Of a DNA stretch of 21,919 nt, positions 6,607 to 14,084 are shown one piece after another. This DNA comes from VRUE01 sp035557635 (GTDB taxonomy: Bacteria > Actinomycetota > Thermoleophilia > Solirubrobacterales > 70-9). Under the pieces are notes generated by a model. It was not told the DNA's origin, did no database searches, and saw nothing but the letters and a program-made list of their open reading frames with translations. The translations under genes were made by a program, and so were the position numbers. The stretch covers positions 1 to 21,919 of the forward strand of contig DATMDR010000012.1 of assembly GCA_035557635.1 (NCBI GenBank), in the 5' to 3' direction. Each line of letters opens with the position of its first letter. Position 1 is the stretch's first letter.

Positions 6607-7797
6607 TCAGCTCGCCGAGCGCTCGGCGAGCAGGGTCCGGCTCAAGCTCGACACCATCAGCGCGATAGTCACCGCGGAGACGAGCGCGAGCAGGCCAGAG
6701 GCGAGGAAGGCGCCCTCGTAGCTGGCGACCGCGGCGATCAGCCCGGAGAGGGGAGCGCCGAGGCCGATACCGGCGTCGAAGAAAGCGGTGAAGGTGCCGA
6801 GGGCGGCGCCGCGACGGGTGTCGGGGACGCGGCTGACGACGATCAGCGAGAGCGAGGGGTAGAGCAGCGAGAAGGCGACGCCCATCGTCAGCGCTCCCGC
6901 CAGGGCGACCTCGAGGCTCTGCGCGAGTCCGATCGTCGCCAGGCCCACGCCCTCGACCAGCGCCGCGGCGATCGCCACGCGGGCCGGACCGATCCGGTCG
7001 GGCAGGCCGCCTCCGACCAGCCGGGTCAGGACCACCATCGTCGCGAAGGCGCCGAACACGGTGGCGCCGTGGCCGACCCCGCGCTCGTCGAGGTGGAGGA
7101 TGACGAAGGTGGCCAGCGTCGCGTAGCCGATCGAAGAAAGGGCGAGGGCGACGCCGGGCCGCAGCGCCTCGTTGGCGATCAGCGGGTTGCGCTCACCGCC
7201 GGCGAGGGGCCGAAAGGGGTCTGGCACACGGGTCGCGATCGCCGCGCCGAGCAGCGGTGCCACCCCCGCGCAGATCCAGACCAGGGTGTAGCTGGACGCG
7301 TTCAGCACCACCTCGCCAAGCAGCGGTCCGACGCTGAGCGCCGCCCAGACGGCGAGCCCGTAGAGGCCGATCACGCGGCCGCGCCGGCCCGGTGGGGCCA
7401 GGTCGACGATCCAGGCCGAGCCGGCCGTGAACACCGTCCCCTCGCCGGCGCCGAGCACCAGCCGGGCGAAGATCAGCCCCGGAATGCCCAGTGGCAGGAG
7501 GTAGAGGAAGCCGGAGACCGCGACCAGCAGCGCGCCAATCAAGACCGTTCGCCTGCGCCCGCGGTGGTCGGCGAGTCGCCCTGCGAAGGGGCGGAAGAGC
7601 AGGCCGGTAACCGCGAAGGAGCCGACCACCACGCCGACCGCGATGTTGCCGCCGTCGAGCGGGCCGTGCACGTAGCGGGGGAGGACCGGCAGCACGGCGC
7701 CGACCGCGAGCAGGCAAAAGAAGGTGACGGCGAAGATGCCGGCGAAGGCGATCCCGGGTCGCTCGGTCGGGGCGGTCGCTGTGGCGGCCGAGCTCAT
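6607..7797 (-). CDS. MFS transporter (probable drug/metabolite exporter)
   Basis: 396 residues with twelve predicted membrane segments, the standard MFS length. The diagnostic loop between helices 2 and 3 is present (GRLADHRGRRRT, near 72-83), and the second-half equivalent is GGLPDRIGPARV. An export-type profile (DHA1-like) is suggested by the Pro/Gly-rich fourth and fifth helices (GLIFARLVLGAGEG...GSAWIVDLAPPGRRG). The substrate is unknown. Its ATG (7797-7795) overlaps the TGA of the HAD phosphatase gene by 4 bp, so the two are translated together. The 3' end carries a perfect 22-bp palindrome (6610-6631) encoding its last residues. Confidence 0.92.
   Translation of the reverse strand: MSSAATATAPTERPGIAFAGIFAVTFFCLLAVGAVLPVLPRYVHGPLDGGNIAVGVVVGSFAVTGLLFRPFAGRLADHRGRRRTVLIGALLVAVSGFLYLLPLGIPGLIFARLVLGAGEGTVFTAGSAWIVDLAPPGRRGRVIGLYGLAVWAALSVGPLLGEVVLNASSYTLVWICAGVAPLLGAAIATRVPDPFRPLAGGERNPLIANEALRPGVALALSSIGYATLATFVILHLDERGVGHGATVFGAFATMVVLTRLVGGGLPDRIGPARVAIAAALVEGVGLATIGLAQSLEVALAGALTMGVAFSLLYPSLSLIVVSRVPDTRRGAALGTFTAFFDAGIGLGAPLSGLIAAVASYEGAFLASGLLALVSAVTIALMVSSLSRTLLAERSAS
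6610..6631. terminator. Perfect palindrome at convergent gene ends (possible hairpin terminator)
   Basis: Two 11-bp arms (GCTCGCCGAGC, then GCTCGGCGAGC) form a perfect 22-bp palindrome. It sits in the last codons of the MFS gene and 8 bp past the thioesterase stop. No T-tract follows on either strand, so it is not a classical intrinsic terminator, but it could end or protect both transcripts. Confidence 0.4.
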
Positions 7798-8579
7798 CGC
7801 AGCAGGCCGCCGAGGTCGTCGATCGTGTGATCCGCCTTCGGCTCGGCCCGCTCCGCCTCCTCCCGGGACGTGGCGCCGGTGAGGACGAGGATCGTCTCCA
7901 GGCCGGCCCGCCTGCCGCCCTCGATGTCGGAAGCGATCCGGTCGCCGACCATCGCCACCCGGGCGGCGTCCGGGATCAGGGCCCGGGCCTGGTCGAAGAG
8001 ATGCGGTTCGGGCTTGCCGCCTGTCTCCGCTCGTTTGCCGGAGGCCGTCTCGACGGCCGCCAGCGTCGCACCGGTTCCCGGCCAGGCGCCTCCCGGCATC
8101 GGCAGCGTCGGGTCGCGGCTGGTCCCGAACAGCTTCGCTCCTCGTTGCAGGGCGCGCGTTGCCGTCAGCAGCTCGGCGTAGTCGAACTCGCGGTGGGCGG
8201 AGACGACGACCGCATCGGCGTCCGCTCCAGCCTCGCCGTTCAGCAGCTCCAGCCCCGCCGCCGCGACGGCCTTCTTGAAGCCGGGCGCCCCGATCACGAA
8301 GGCGGTGCCGCCGGCCCCGACTTTGCCGGCTGCCAGCCGGGCTGTCGCCTCGCCGCCGGTGATCACCCGCTCGTCGGCGACCTCGATGCCGGCTTCGCGC
8401 AGGCGCGCCGCGTACTTGGCCGGCGCTCGCACCGAGTTGTTGGTGACGAAGACGATCTCCTTGCCCGCGGCGAGCAGGGCGCTCAGCGCCTCCACTGCCC
8501 CCGGCAGCAGCTCGCGCCCCTCCCAGACGACCCCGTCGAGGTCGACCAGAAAGCCGTCGAAGTCGTCCGCGAGCGCCAT
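7794..8579 (-). CDS. HAD-superfamily (class IIA, NagD-like) phosphatase
   Basis: 261 residues of the HAD IIA subfamily (NagD/p-nitrophenylphosphatase/phosphoglycolate phosphatase-like). Motif I is DLDGVVWEG with nucleophile Asp13 and acid Asp15. Motif II is VTNNS, the large C2 cap follows, then GKPEPHLFD with the motif III Lys, and motif IV is MVGDRIASDIEGG. All catalytic positions are intact. These are cytosolic phosphatases of sugar or nucleotide phosphates; the substrate cannot be told. The ATG at 8579 has TAGCCT ending 7 bp upstream and no Shine-Dalgarno. The MFS gene overlaps its stop, which hints at linked roles but does not prove them. Confidence 0.93.
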   Translation of the reverse strand: MALADDFDGFLVDLDGVVWEGRELLPGAVEALSALLAAGKEIVFVTNNSVRAPAKYAARLREAGIEVADERVITGGEATARLAAGKVGAGGTAFVIGAPGFKKAVAAAGLELLNGEAGADADAVVVSAHREFDYAELLTATRALQRGAKLFGTSRDPTLPMPGGAWPGTGATLAAVETASGKRAETGGKPEPHLFDQARALIPDAARVAMVGDRIASDIEGGRRAGLETILVLTGATSREEAERAEPKADHTIDDLGGLLR

Positions 8580-8586
8580 GCCGGGC

Positions 8587-8592
8587 AGGCTA
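8587..8592 (-). promoter_or_regulatory. -10 box TAGCCT, HAD phosphatase-MFS operon (leaderless)
   Basis: It ends 7 bp before the ATG at 8579. The stretch TAGCCTGCCCGGC is repeated exactly upstream of the esterase gene (14014-14002), in the same position relative to its start. Confidence 0.6.
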
Positions 8593-8626
8593 TCTGCGGA
8601 TCAGAACGCCCAACTGCTCGCCTCGA

Positions 8627-8632
8627 TACGGT
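8627..8632 (+). promoter_or_regulatory. -10 box TACGGT, ABC exporter operon (leaderless)
   Basis: It ends 8 bp before the ATG at 8641, and no Shine-Dalgarno lies between. The same hexamer precedes the gene at 15465. Confidence 0.55.
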
Positions 8633-8640
8633 GCGTATGG

Positions 8641-9375
8641 ATGAGCCAGTCGAACGGGCAGGTGGTGGTCGCCTCCGACGTCTCGCGCCGCTATGGCGAG
8701 GGTGCGGCGGCGGTCGACGCCCTCGTCGGCGTCAGCACCGGCTTCGAGCGTGGGCACTTCACCGCGATCATGGGGCCGTCGGGATCGGGCAAGTCGACCC
8801 TGATGCACATCCTCGCCGGCCTCGACAAGCCGACCTCGGGCACGGTCATCCTCGACGGCGACGAGATCACCGCCCTCGACGACGGCGACCTGACCAAGCT
8901 GCGTCGCGACAAGCTCGGCTTCGTCTTCCAGTTCTTCAACCTGCTCCCGGTCCTCACCGCCGAGGAGAACCTGGTGCTGCCACTCTCGATCGCCGGCCGC
9001 AAGCCGGACGGGGAGTGGCTCGAGCAGCTGGTGCGCACAGTCGGGCTGGAGGATCGCCGCACCCACCGGCCTTCCGAGCTCTCCGGCGGTCAGCAGCAGC
9101 GCGTCGCCGTCGCCCGGGCGCTGGTCTCCAAACCGGCGGTGGTCTTCGCCGACGAGCCGACCGGCAACCTCGACTCGAAGGCGAGCGCCGAGGTGCTGCA
9201 CCTGCTGCGCCAGGCGGTCGACGAGTTCGGCCAGACGGTGATCATGGTCACCCACGACCCGGCCGCCGCGGCCCACGCCGACCGCTTGATCACCCTGCGC
9301 GACGGGCGCATCGTCCACGACGCCGCTCCCGGCTCGGCTGACGCGGTGATCGAGCTGATGAAGACGATCGCCTAG
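8641..9375 (+). CDS. ABC transporter ATP-binding protein (MacB/LolD type)
   Basis: 244 residues, a complete ATPase of the MacB/LolD/FtsE group that works with FtsX-like permeases. Walker A is GPSGSGKST (45-53), followed by LMHILAGLDKPTSG. The Q-loop is FQFFNLLPVLTAEEN, the signature LSGGQ is at 147-151, Walker B is VVFADEPTGNLDS (Asp171, Glu172), and the switch His is in MVTHD. The family powers mechanotransmission or export of lipoproteins, peptides or drugs rather than import. ATG 8641 is the first in-frame start with the normal N-terminal strand after it. The permease follows after 33 bp. Confidence 0.95.
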   Translation: MSQSNGQVVVASDVSRRYGEGAAAVDALVGVSTGFERGHFTAIMGPSGSGKSTLMHILAGLDKPTSGTVILDGDEITALDDGDLTKLRRDKLGFVFQFFNLLPVLTAEENLVLPLSIAGRKPDGEWLEQLVRTVGLEDRRTHRPSELSGGQQQRVAVARALVSKPAVVFADEPTGNLDSKASAEVLHLLRQAVDEFGQTVIMVTHDPAAAAHADRLITLRDGRIVHDAAPGSADAVIELMKTIA

Positions 9376-9408
9376 CGGCGTGTCCTGTCCTGTGACATCG
9401 GCCAGGAA

Positions 9409-11961
9409 ATGACGCGGCTCGCGGTCAAGAGCCTCTGGGCGCGCAAGGTCCGCGCCCTGACGACGACCCTGGCCGTGGTGATCGGCGTCGCCTTCGTCGC
9501 CGGCACCTACATCCTCACCGACACCACCTTCGCTGCCTTCGACGAAATTTTCGAAGACTCGCTGGCGAAGACCGACGTCGTGATCACCGCCAAGGACGCG
9601 GTGCGCCAGGAAAGCGGCGAGGCGCCCAGCTTCAAAGCGACGGTGTTGCCGAAAGTGAAGCGAGTGCCGGGAACGCGGGTGGCGTCGGGGCAGATATTCA
9701 CCCCGGGCGGACTCTTCGACGCGAAAAACGAGCAGATCGGCACCCAGTTCGCGCCCAAGTTCATCACCTCGATCCTCCCCGACGCGCTCGAAACGCAGAC
9801 CTACGTCGAAGGCAGGGCTCCGCGCAACGCCAGGGAGGCGGTGCTCGACGAGAGCGCCGCCGAGGAGGCCGGCATCGGACTCGGCGACACGCTCAAGCTG
9901 GCCTCGGTCGAACGGGTCGCCGCCTACCGGGTGGTCGGGCTGACCAGGCTCGGCGAGGCCTCCTGGGGGGGCGCCAGCATCGCCGGGCTGATCCTGCCCG
10001 AGGCGCAGCGGATCACCGACAAGCGCGGCGAATTCGACCAGATCGCGATCGCCGCCAAAGAGGGCGTCTCCGAAGAGACGCTGAAGCGGCGCGTCCAGCG
10101 CGTCACGCCGCCGTCGCTGCTGGTCGAGACGGCCAAGGAGAACGCCGAGCGCAACTCCGACCAGATCCGCGACGACCTCGGCTTCCTGCGGATCGCGCTG
10201 CTGGTCTTCGCCTTCGTCGCCCTCTTCGTCGGCGCCTTCCTGATCTTCAACACCTTCTCGATCACAGTGGCGCAGCGAGTGCGGGAGTTCGGAATGCTGC
10301 GCACGCTCGGCGCCGACCGGCGCCAGATCCTCAGCTCGGTCGTGGTCGAGGCGCTGGCGATCGGCCTGCTCGGGGCTCTACTCGGCCTCGCCGGCGGCTA
10401 CGCGATCGCCGTCGGCCTCAACGCGCTCTTCGTCGCGATCGGGATCGACCTGCCGACCACCGCCCTGGTCACCAAGGACCGGACGATCGTCGTCTCGCTG
10501 CTGATCGGCATCGGCATCACCCTGGTCTCCTCCTTCATCCCGGCGCTTCGCTCGACCCGGGTGCCGCCGATCGCGGCGATGCTGGCGCTGGAGCTGCCCA
10601 CCAGCCGCCGCCGTGGCCTCGTCTACGCCGCGATCGCGGTGCTGCTCGGCATGGCGGGCATGGCGATGGTCCTGGCCGGCCTCTTCGGCAGCGCCAGTGG
10701 CGGCAGCGCCGCCGGCCTGATGGGCGGCGGCGCGGTGGCCGTCCTGCTCGCGGTCTCGCTCTTCAGTCCGCGCCTGGTGCGCCCGCTCGCCTCGCTCGCC
10801 GGTCGGCCCCTGGAGCTGCTGCGCCGGCTCACCGGGCGTCTCGCCCGCGAGAACACCCAGCGCAACCCCGCCCGCACCGCGGTTACGGCGGCGGCGCTGA
10901 TGATCGGCCTCGCCGTCGTCGCCTTCGTCACCGTCTTCGCCGCCGGCATCAAGAGCTCGATCGCGTCCGCGATCGACGAGAACTTCCAGGGCGAGCTGGT
11001 GATCCAGAACTCCGATGGCTTCTCGCCGATCTCCCCCCGCGCCGCCAACGCCGCGCGCGGGGTGGAGGGGGTCGAGCTGATCGCGACCCTGCGCTCGGTC
11101 CAGGCGAAGCTGGTCGGCGGCGACGGCGGCAAGCCGCGCGTCACCTCGCTCGACCGCGACGCCGACCGGGTGCTGACGATCGACTGGACCGAGGGCGGGC
11201 CCGAGGTGCTGCGGGGCCTCACCGATCGCCAGGTGGTCCTCGACAAGGCCTTCGCCAACAGCAACGACATCGAGGTCGGGGACAGGATCCGGTTTCTGAC
11301 CCAGGTCGGGGAGCGACCCCGCCTGCGCGTGGCCGGCGAGTTCGAAGACAAAGTCGAACTGCTCGGCAGCGCGATCGTCACCCCGCGGCTGATGGCGACC
11401 GCGTTCGACCAGCGCGACGACGTGATCGACTTCGTCAAGCTGGCGCCGGGGGCCGACGCCGAGGTCGTGCAGGGGGAGCTGTCGAAACTGCTGGAACGCG
11501 AGTTTCCCACCGCCGAGGTCCGCAGCCAGCAGGAGCTGAAGGAAAACCAGGAAGAACAGATCAACCAGCTGCTCGGCCTGATCTACGCACTGCTGGCGCT
11601 GGCGATCATCGTCTCGCTGTTCGGGATCGCCAACACGCTGGCGCTCTCGATCCACGAGCGGACCCGCGAGCTGGGGATGCTGCGGGCGATCGGCATGTCG
11701 CGGCGTCAGGTGCGGACGATGATCCGCTACGAGGCGGTGATCACGGCGCTGATCGGCGCCCTGCTCGGGATGGTGATCGGGGTGATCTTCGCGGCGCTGA
11801 TCGCGCAGCCGCTGGAGGAGGAAGGCTTCGCCCTCTCCTACCCGGTGGGGGAACTGGTCCTGCTGCTCGTCTTCGCCGCCTTCGCCGGTGTTCTCGCGGC
11901 GATTCCGCCGGCCCGCCGCGCTTCGCGCCTGAACGTCCTCGAAGCCCTGCAGTACGAGTAG
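9409..11961 (+). CDS. FtsX/MacB-type ABC permease, 10 TM
   Basis: 850 residues with two FtsX units. Helix 1 is at about 16-36, then an extracellular domain (about 37-260), then helices near 262-285, 310-335 and 360-382, a central pair near 404-452, a second anchor helix near 495-517, a second extracellular domain (about 520-715), and three final helices (about 718-745, 779-800, 815-838). The paired REFGMLRTLGADRRQ and RELGMLRAIGMSRRQ loops mark the duplicated FtsX core that couples to the ATPase. This duplicated architecture is found in actinobacterial lipoprotein or peptide exporters. AGGA lies only about 1-2 bp before the ATG, so translation may rely on coupling. Confidence 0.93.
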   Translation: MTRLAVKSLWARKVRALTTTLAVVIGVAFVAGTYILTDTTFAAFDEIFEDSLAKTDVVITAKDAVRQESGEAPSFKATVLPKVKRVPGTRVASGQIFTPGGLFDAKNEQIGTQFAPKFITSILPDALETQTYVEGRAPRNAREAVLDESAAEEAGIGLGDTLKLASVERVAAYRVVGLTRLGEASWGGASIAGLILPEAQRITDKRGEFDQIAIAAKEGVSEETLKRRVQRVTPPSLLVETAKENAERNSDQIRDDLGFLRIALLVFAFVALFVGAFLIFNTFSITVAQRVREFGMLRTLGADRRQILSSVVVEALAIGLLGALLGLAGGYAIAVGLNALFVAIGIDLPTTALVTKDRTIVVSLLIGIGITLVSSFIPALRSTRVPPIAAMLALELPTSRRRGLVYAAIAVLLGMAGMAMVLAGLFGSASGGSAAGLMGGGAVAVLLAVSLFSPRLVRPLASLAGRPLELLRRLTGRLARENTQRNPARTAVTAAALMIGLAVVAFVTVFAAGIKSSIASAIDENFQGELVIQNSDGFSPISPRAANAARGVEGVELIATLRSVQAKLVGGDGGKPRVTSLDRDADRVLTIDWTEGGPEVLRGLTDRQVVLDKAFANSNDIEVGDRIRFLTQVGERPRLRVAGEFEDKVELLGSAIVTPRLMATAFDQRDDVIDFVKLAPGADAEVVQGELSKLLEREFPTAEVRSQQELKENQEEQINQLLGLIYALLALAIIVSLFGIANTLALSIHERTRELGMLRAIGMSRRQVRTMIRYEAVITALIGALLGMVIGVIFAALIAQPLEEEGFALSYPVGELVLLLVFAAFAGVLAAIPPARRASRLNVLEALQYE

Positions 11962-11965
11962 CTAC
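11958..11965. repeat. Palindrome GTAGCTAC spanning two convergent stop codons
   Basis: The permease stop TAG (11959-11961) abuts the csoR stop (CTA, 11962-11964) with no spacer. The 8-bp palindrome is formed by the two stops plus one flanking base each side. No T-tract terminator is visible here for either gene. Confidence 0.5.
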
Positions 11966-12249
11966 CCGTGGCGGAGCAGGCGCTTCACCGCGCCCATCAG
12001 CTCCTCGGTGCGCTCCGGCTGCGCTGACTTCTCGGCCCCGATCACGCAGTGGGCGGCATGGTCGGTGAGCAGCTCCAGCGCCACCTTGTCGAGCGCGGCT
12101 TGGATCGCCGTGACCTGGGTGACGACGTCGATGCAGTAGCGGTCCTCTTCGACCATCCGCTCGACGCCGCGCACCTGTCCCTCGACGCGCCGCAGCCGCT
12201 TCAGCACCGCCTCCTTGTTCTCGGTGTAGCCCCGGGTTGCCTCACTCAC
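11962..12249 (-). CDS. csoR: CsoR-family copper-sensing repressor
   Basis: 95 residues, all-helical DUF156/CsoR family. The Cu(I) ligand set is intact: Cys39, His64 and Cys68 (YCIDVV...DHAAHC), matching the C-H-C of Mycobacterium CsoR, with Tyr38 preceding the first Cys. Arg/Lys-rich residues (KRLRRVEGQVRG, 17-28) form the DNA-binding face. The start is GTG at 12249, overlapping the last codon and stop of the DUF4396 gene (12246). A longer upstream frame has no family similarity. It is expected to repress its own operon through the operator-like site at 12915-12931, with release by Cu(I). Confidence 0.93.
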   Translation of the reverse strand: MSEATRGYTENKEAVLKRLRRVEGQVRGVERMVEEDRYCIDVVTQVTAIQAALDKVALELLTDHAAHCVIGAEKSAQPERTEELMGAVKRLLRHG

Positions 12250-12872
12250 TGGTGGTGACTCCTCTCGGTTGTCTCGCCGTGGCCGCCATCGTCGCCGCCG
12301 ATCGCCTCGGCGGCGAGCACTATCGCCCCGAACAGCGCCGCGGTGGCGAAGAAGACGGCGGTGGGCTTGGTCGGCAGCCCGCCGTGGACCCCGGTCTCGT
12401 GCATCACTGCGTGACCCTTGCCGCGCCGGATCAACCAGCGGTTGACGGGCCACGCGGCGAGGCCGGCGATCGCCAAAGCCACCGCCAGCGACCCCCAGAA
12501 GAGGACGTCTCCGAGGCCCGCCTCCATCGCCCCGGGGATCGCCAGCATGATCGCGTTGTCGACGATCTCCATCGTCGCGATGCTGACCGTGTCGACGCTG
12601 AGCGCAATCGGGGCCACGACCGCGAACGCCATCCCGGCCCGCAGCAGCGGCAGGCTGGTCAGGGTGTAGCCGAAGAGGAAGGCGAGCCCGACTGCCAGCG
12701 CCACCGTCCCTAGGTCGGAGAAGCCGAGCGCGGTGCCGATCGCCATCCCCAGCACCTCGCCGATCGCGCACCCGGTGAGGCAGTGCAGGGTGGCGCTCGC
12801 CGCCATCGCGGTTAGCGCCGAGCCCTCGGCCGGCATCTCGTGGTCGTGGTGTGCGTGAGCGGAGGCGTCCAT
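12246..12872 (-). CDS. DUF4396 membrane protein, CsoR-controlled
   Basis: 208 residues from ATG at 12872, chosen because AGGGGAGA lies 6 bp upstream; an ATG at 12908 would add 12 residues without a ribosome binding site. It resembles DUF4396. It has a His-rich N terminus (HAHHDHE, 6-12), about five membrane segments, and possible metal ligands: His30-Cys31 and Cys35 in LHCLTGCAIGE, Asp94, Met101-Glu102, Asp105 and Met109 in one helix, and a His-rich tail (RSHHQ). The family has no assigned function that I know of. Being the only gene between the operator and csoR, it may move or bind copper. No CopA/CopZ gene is nearby. Confidence 0.82.
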   Translation of the reverse strand: MDASAHAHHDHEMPAEGSALTAMAASATLHCLTGCAIGEVLGMAIGTALGFSDLGTVALAVGLAFLFGYTLTSLPLLRAGMAFAVVAPIALSVDTVSIATMEIVDNAIMLAIPGAMEAGLGDVLFWGSLAVALAIAGLAAWPVNRWLIRRGKGHAVMHETGVHGGLPTKPTAVFFATAALFGAIVLAAEAIGGDDGGHGETTERSHHQ

Positions 12873-12914
12873 CGCGATCTCCCCTAGTCGGGTTCCTGGC
12901 ACCGCCATTGTTAC

Positions 12915-12931
12915 ATACCCCCTAGGGGTAT
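12915..12931 (-). promoter_or_regulatory. CsoR-like operator upstream of DUF4396-csoR
   Basis: ATACCCCCTAGGGGTAT is a near-palindrome: perfect core CCCCTAGGGG at 12919-12928 flanked by ATAC and TAT. AT ends around C/G tracts are the form of CsoR/RcnR-family operators. It overlaps the stop codon of the upstream esterase and lies between -35 and -10 positions if TATGTA (12917-12912) is the -10, so binding would block transcription. This fits an autoregulated copper operon. Confidence 0.72.
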
Positions 12932-13998
12932 TAGGAGAGGCCCATGCGCAGCGCCCCTGCCGCCTCGAGCATCGCCGCGCGAGAGGTGCGGCTGACCGCG
13001 GTCAGGTTGGCGAAGCTGTGCACCAGGCCGGGGTGGCGCCGCAGGGCGACGCGGACGCCCGCCGCACGCATTCGCTCGGCGTAGGCCTCTCCCTCGTCGC
13101 GGAGAGGGTCGAAGCCGGCGGTGGCGACGTAGGCCGGGGGCAGGCCGGAGAGATCGTCGGTTCGCAGCACCGAGACGCGCGGATCCTCGGCGGTGCCGGC
13201 ACTTGGCAGGTAATGGCCCTCGAACCAGTCCATGTCCGCCTTGGTCAGCAGGAACCCTTTCGCGAAGAGCCGTCGCGACGCGCTGTCCTCAGCGTCGGTC
13301 ACCGGGTAGATCAGCAGCTGCATCGCCGGGTCCGGCCCACCGGCGTCGCGGGCGAGGACGCTGACTACGGCTGCCAGGTTGCCACCGGCGCTGTCCCCGC
13401 CGACCGCGACCCGGCGGGGATCGGCGCCCATCCCCGCGGCCTGTTCCGCCGCCCAGTAGAACGCGGCGAAGGCGTCTTCCACCGCGGCGGGGAAGGGGTG
13501 CTCCGGCGCCAGCCGGTAGCCGACCGAGAGCACGAGGACGCCGGCGTTGGCGGCGAGGAAGCGGCAGAGCCCGTCGTGGGTGTCGAGGTCGCCGATCACC
13601 CAGCCGCCGCCGTGGAAGTAGACGAGCAGGGGCATTGGCCCCTCCGCCTTCCCCGGGGGTGTGTAGAAGCGCATCGGAATCGGCCCGGCCGGGCCGCGAA
13701 GCTCGAGCTCGTCCACCTGGGCCATCGGCAGCTTCGGCCCGCGGGCAGCTTCGGCCCCGAGGCGACTATTCGCCCGTGCCTCTTCGGGCGCCGCGCATTC
13801 GGTGATCGATTCGCTGCCCGCCCATTCCGAGAGCCGGATCAGCGCCTGGATGTCGCTTGCCAGCACCTGTCCGTCGAGCGCCGGCGGGCGGCCGAAGAGC
13901 ACTCGCTGCGCGGGCGCCGGCAGTCCACAGCCGACCTTCAGCACCCGGTGCTCGGCCTGCGGGGAGAGGCGGGGGAGCCTGAGTCCATTCTGGGCCAC
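12931..13998 (-). CDS. Alpha/beta-hydrolase esterase, HSL family
   Basis: 355 residues from GTG at 13998, of the hormone-sensitive-lipase-like carboxylesterase family (family IV). The oxyanion motif HGGGW is at 129-133, nucleophile Ser203 in GDSAGGN, acid Asp297 in FDPLRDE, and His327 in HSF. The N-terminal cap region (about 1-100) matches the longer actinobacterial type. GTG 13998 is preferred because TAGCCT ends 10 bp upstream and a start at 14103 would add a basic stretch reading into the divergent P450 control region. No signal peptide is seen. It is divergent from a P450, so joint action on a lipid or ester substrate is possible. Confidence 0.92.
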   Translation of the reverse strand: MAQNGLRLPRLSPQAEHRVLKVGCGLPAPAQRVLFGRPPALDGQVLASDIQALIRLSEWAGSESITECAAPEEARANSRLGAEAARGPKLPMAQVDELELRGPAGPIPMRFYTPPGKAEGPMPLLVYFHGGGWVIGDLDTHDGLCRFLAANAGVLVLSVGYRLAPEHPFPAAVEDAFAAFYWAAEQAAGMGADPRRVAVGGDSAGGNLAAVVSVLARDAGGPDPAMQLLIYPVTDAEDSASRRLFAKGFLLTKADMDWFEGHYLPSAGTAEDPRVSVLRTDDLSGLPPAYVATAGFDPLRDEGEAYAERMRAAGVRVALRRHPGLVHSFANLTAVSRTSRAAMLEAAGALRMGLS

Positions 13999-14008
13999 GT
14001 CGCCGGGC

Positions 14009-14014
14009 AGGCTA
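14009..14014 (-). promoter_or_regulatory. -10 box TAGCCT, esterase (leaderless)
   Basis: It ends 10 bp before the GTG at 13998. It shares TAGCCTGCCCGGC with the promoter at 8592-8580. Confidence 0.55.
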
Positions 14015-14024
14015 TGCGATTCCT

Positions 14025-14062
14025 GTGAGGCAGATCTCACACGAGAGTGCCGCCGCGGCACT
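14025..14062. repeat. Two inverted repeats in the esterase/P450 divergent gap (candidate operators)
   Basis: GTGAG/CTCAC arms (14025-14029 and 14036-14040) are followed by the perfect pair AGTGCCG-CCG-CGGCACT (14046-14062). The second one ends on the first base of the P450 -10 box. Both are well placed to bind a dimeric regulator; no regulator gene is adjacent. Confidence 0.45.
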
Positions 14063-14067
14063 AGCCT
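14062..14067 (+). promoter_or_regulatory. -10 box TAGCCT, P450 gene
   Basis: Here the gap to the ATG (14085) is 17 bp and contains the strong purine run GGGGGAGAGG, so this message has a short leader with a Shine-Dalgarno, unlike most others in the window. Confidence 0.55.
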
Positions 14068-14084
14068 GTTGGGGGAGAGGCGCG

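Noticed and set aside
6121..9341. Plus-strand open frames over the MFS and HAD genes (6121-7830 and 7827-9341)
   Set aside because: Compositionally biased and without motifs; the opposite strand has intact, motif-bearing genes.
10378..11655. Long minus-strand open frame opposite the FtsX permease
   Set aside because: Low-complexity Asp/Arg/Gln/Gly composition and no recognisable fold; a shadow of the permease.
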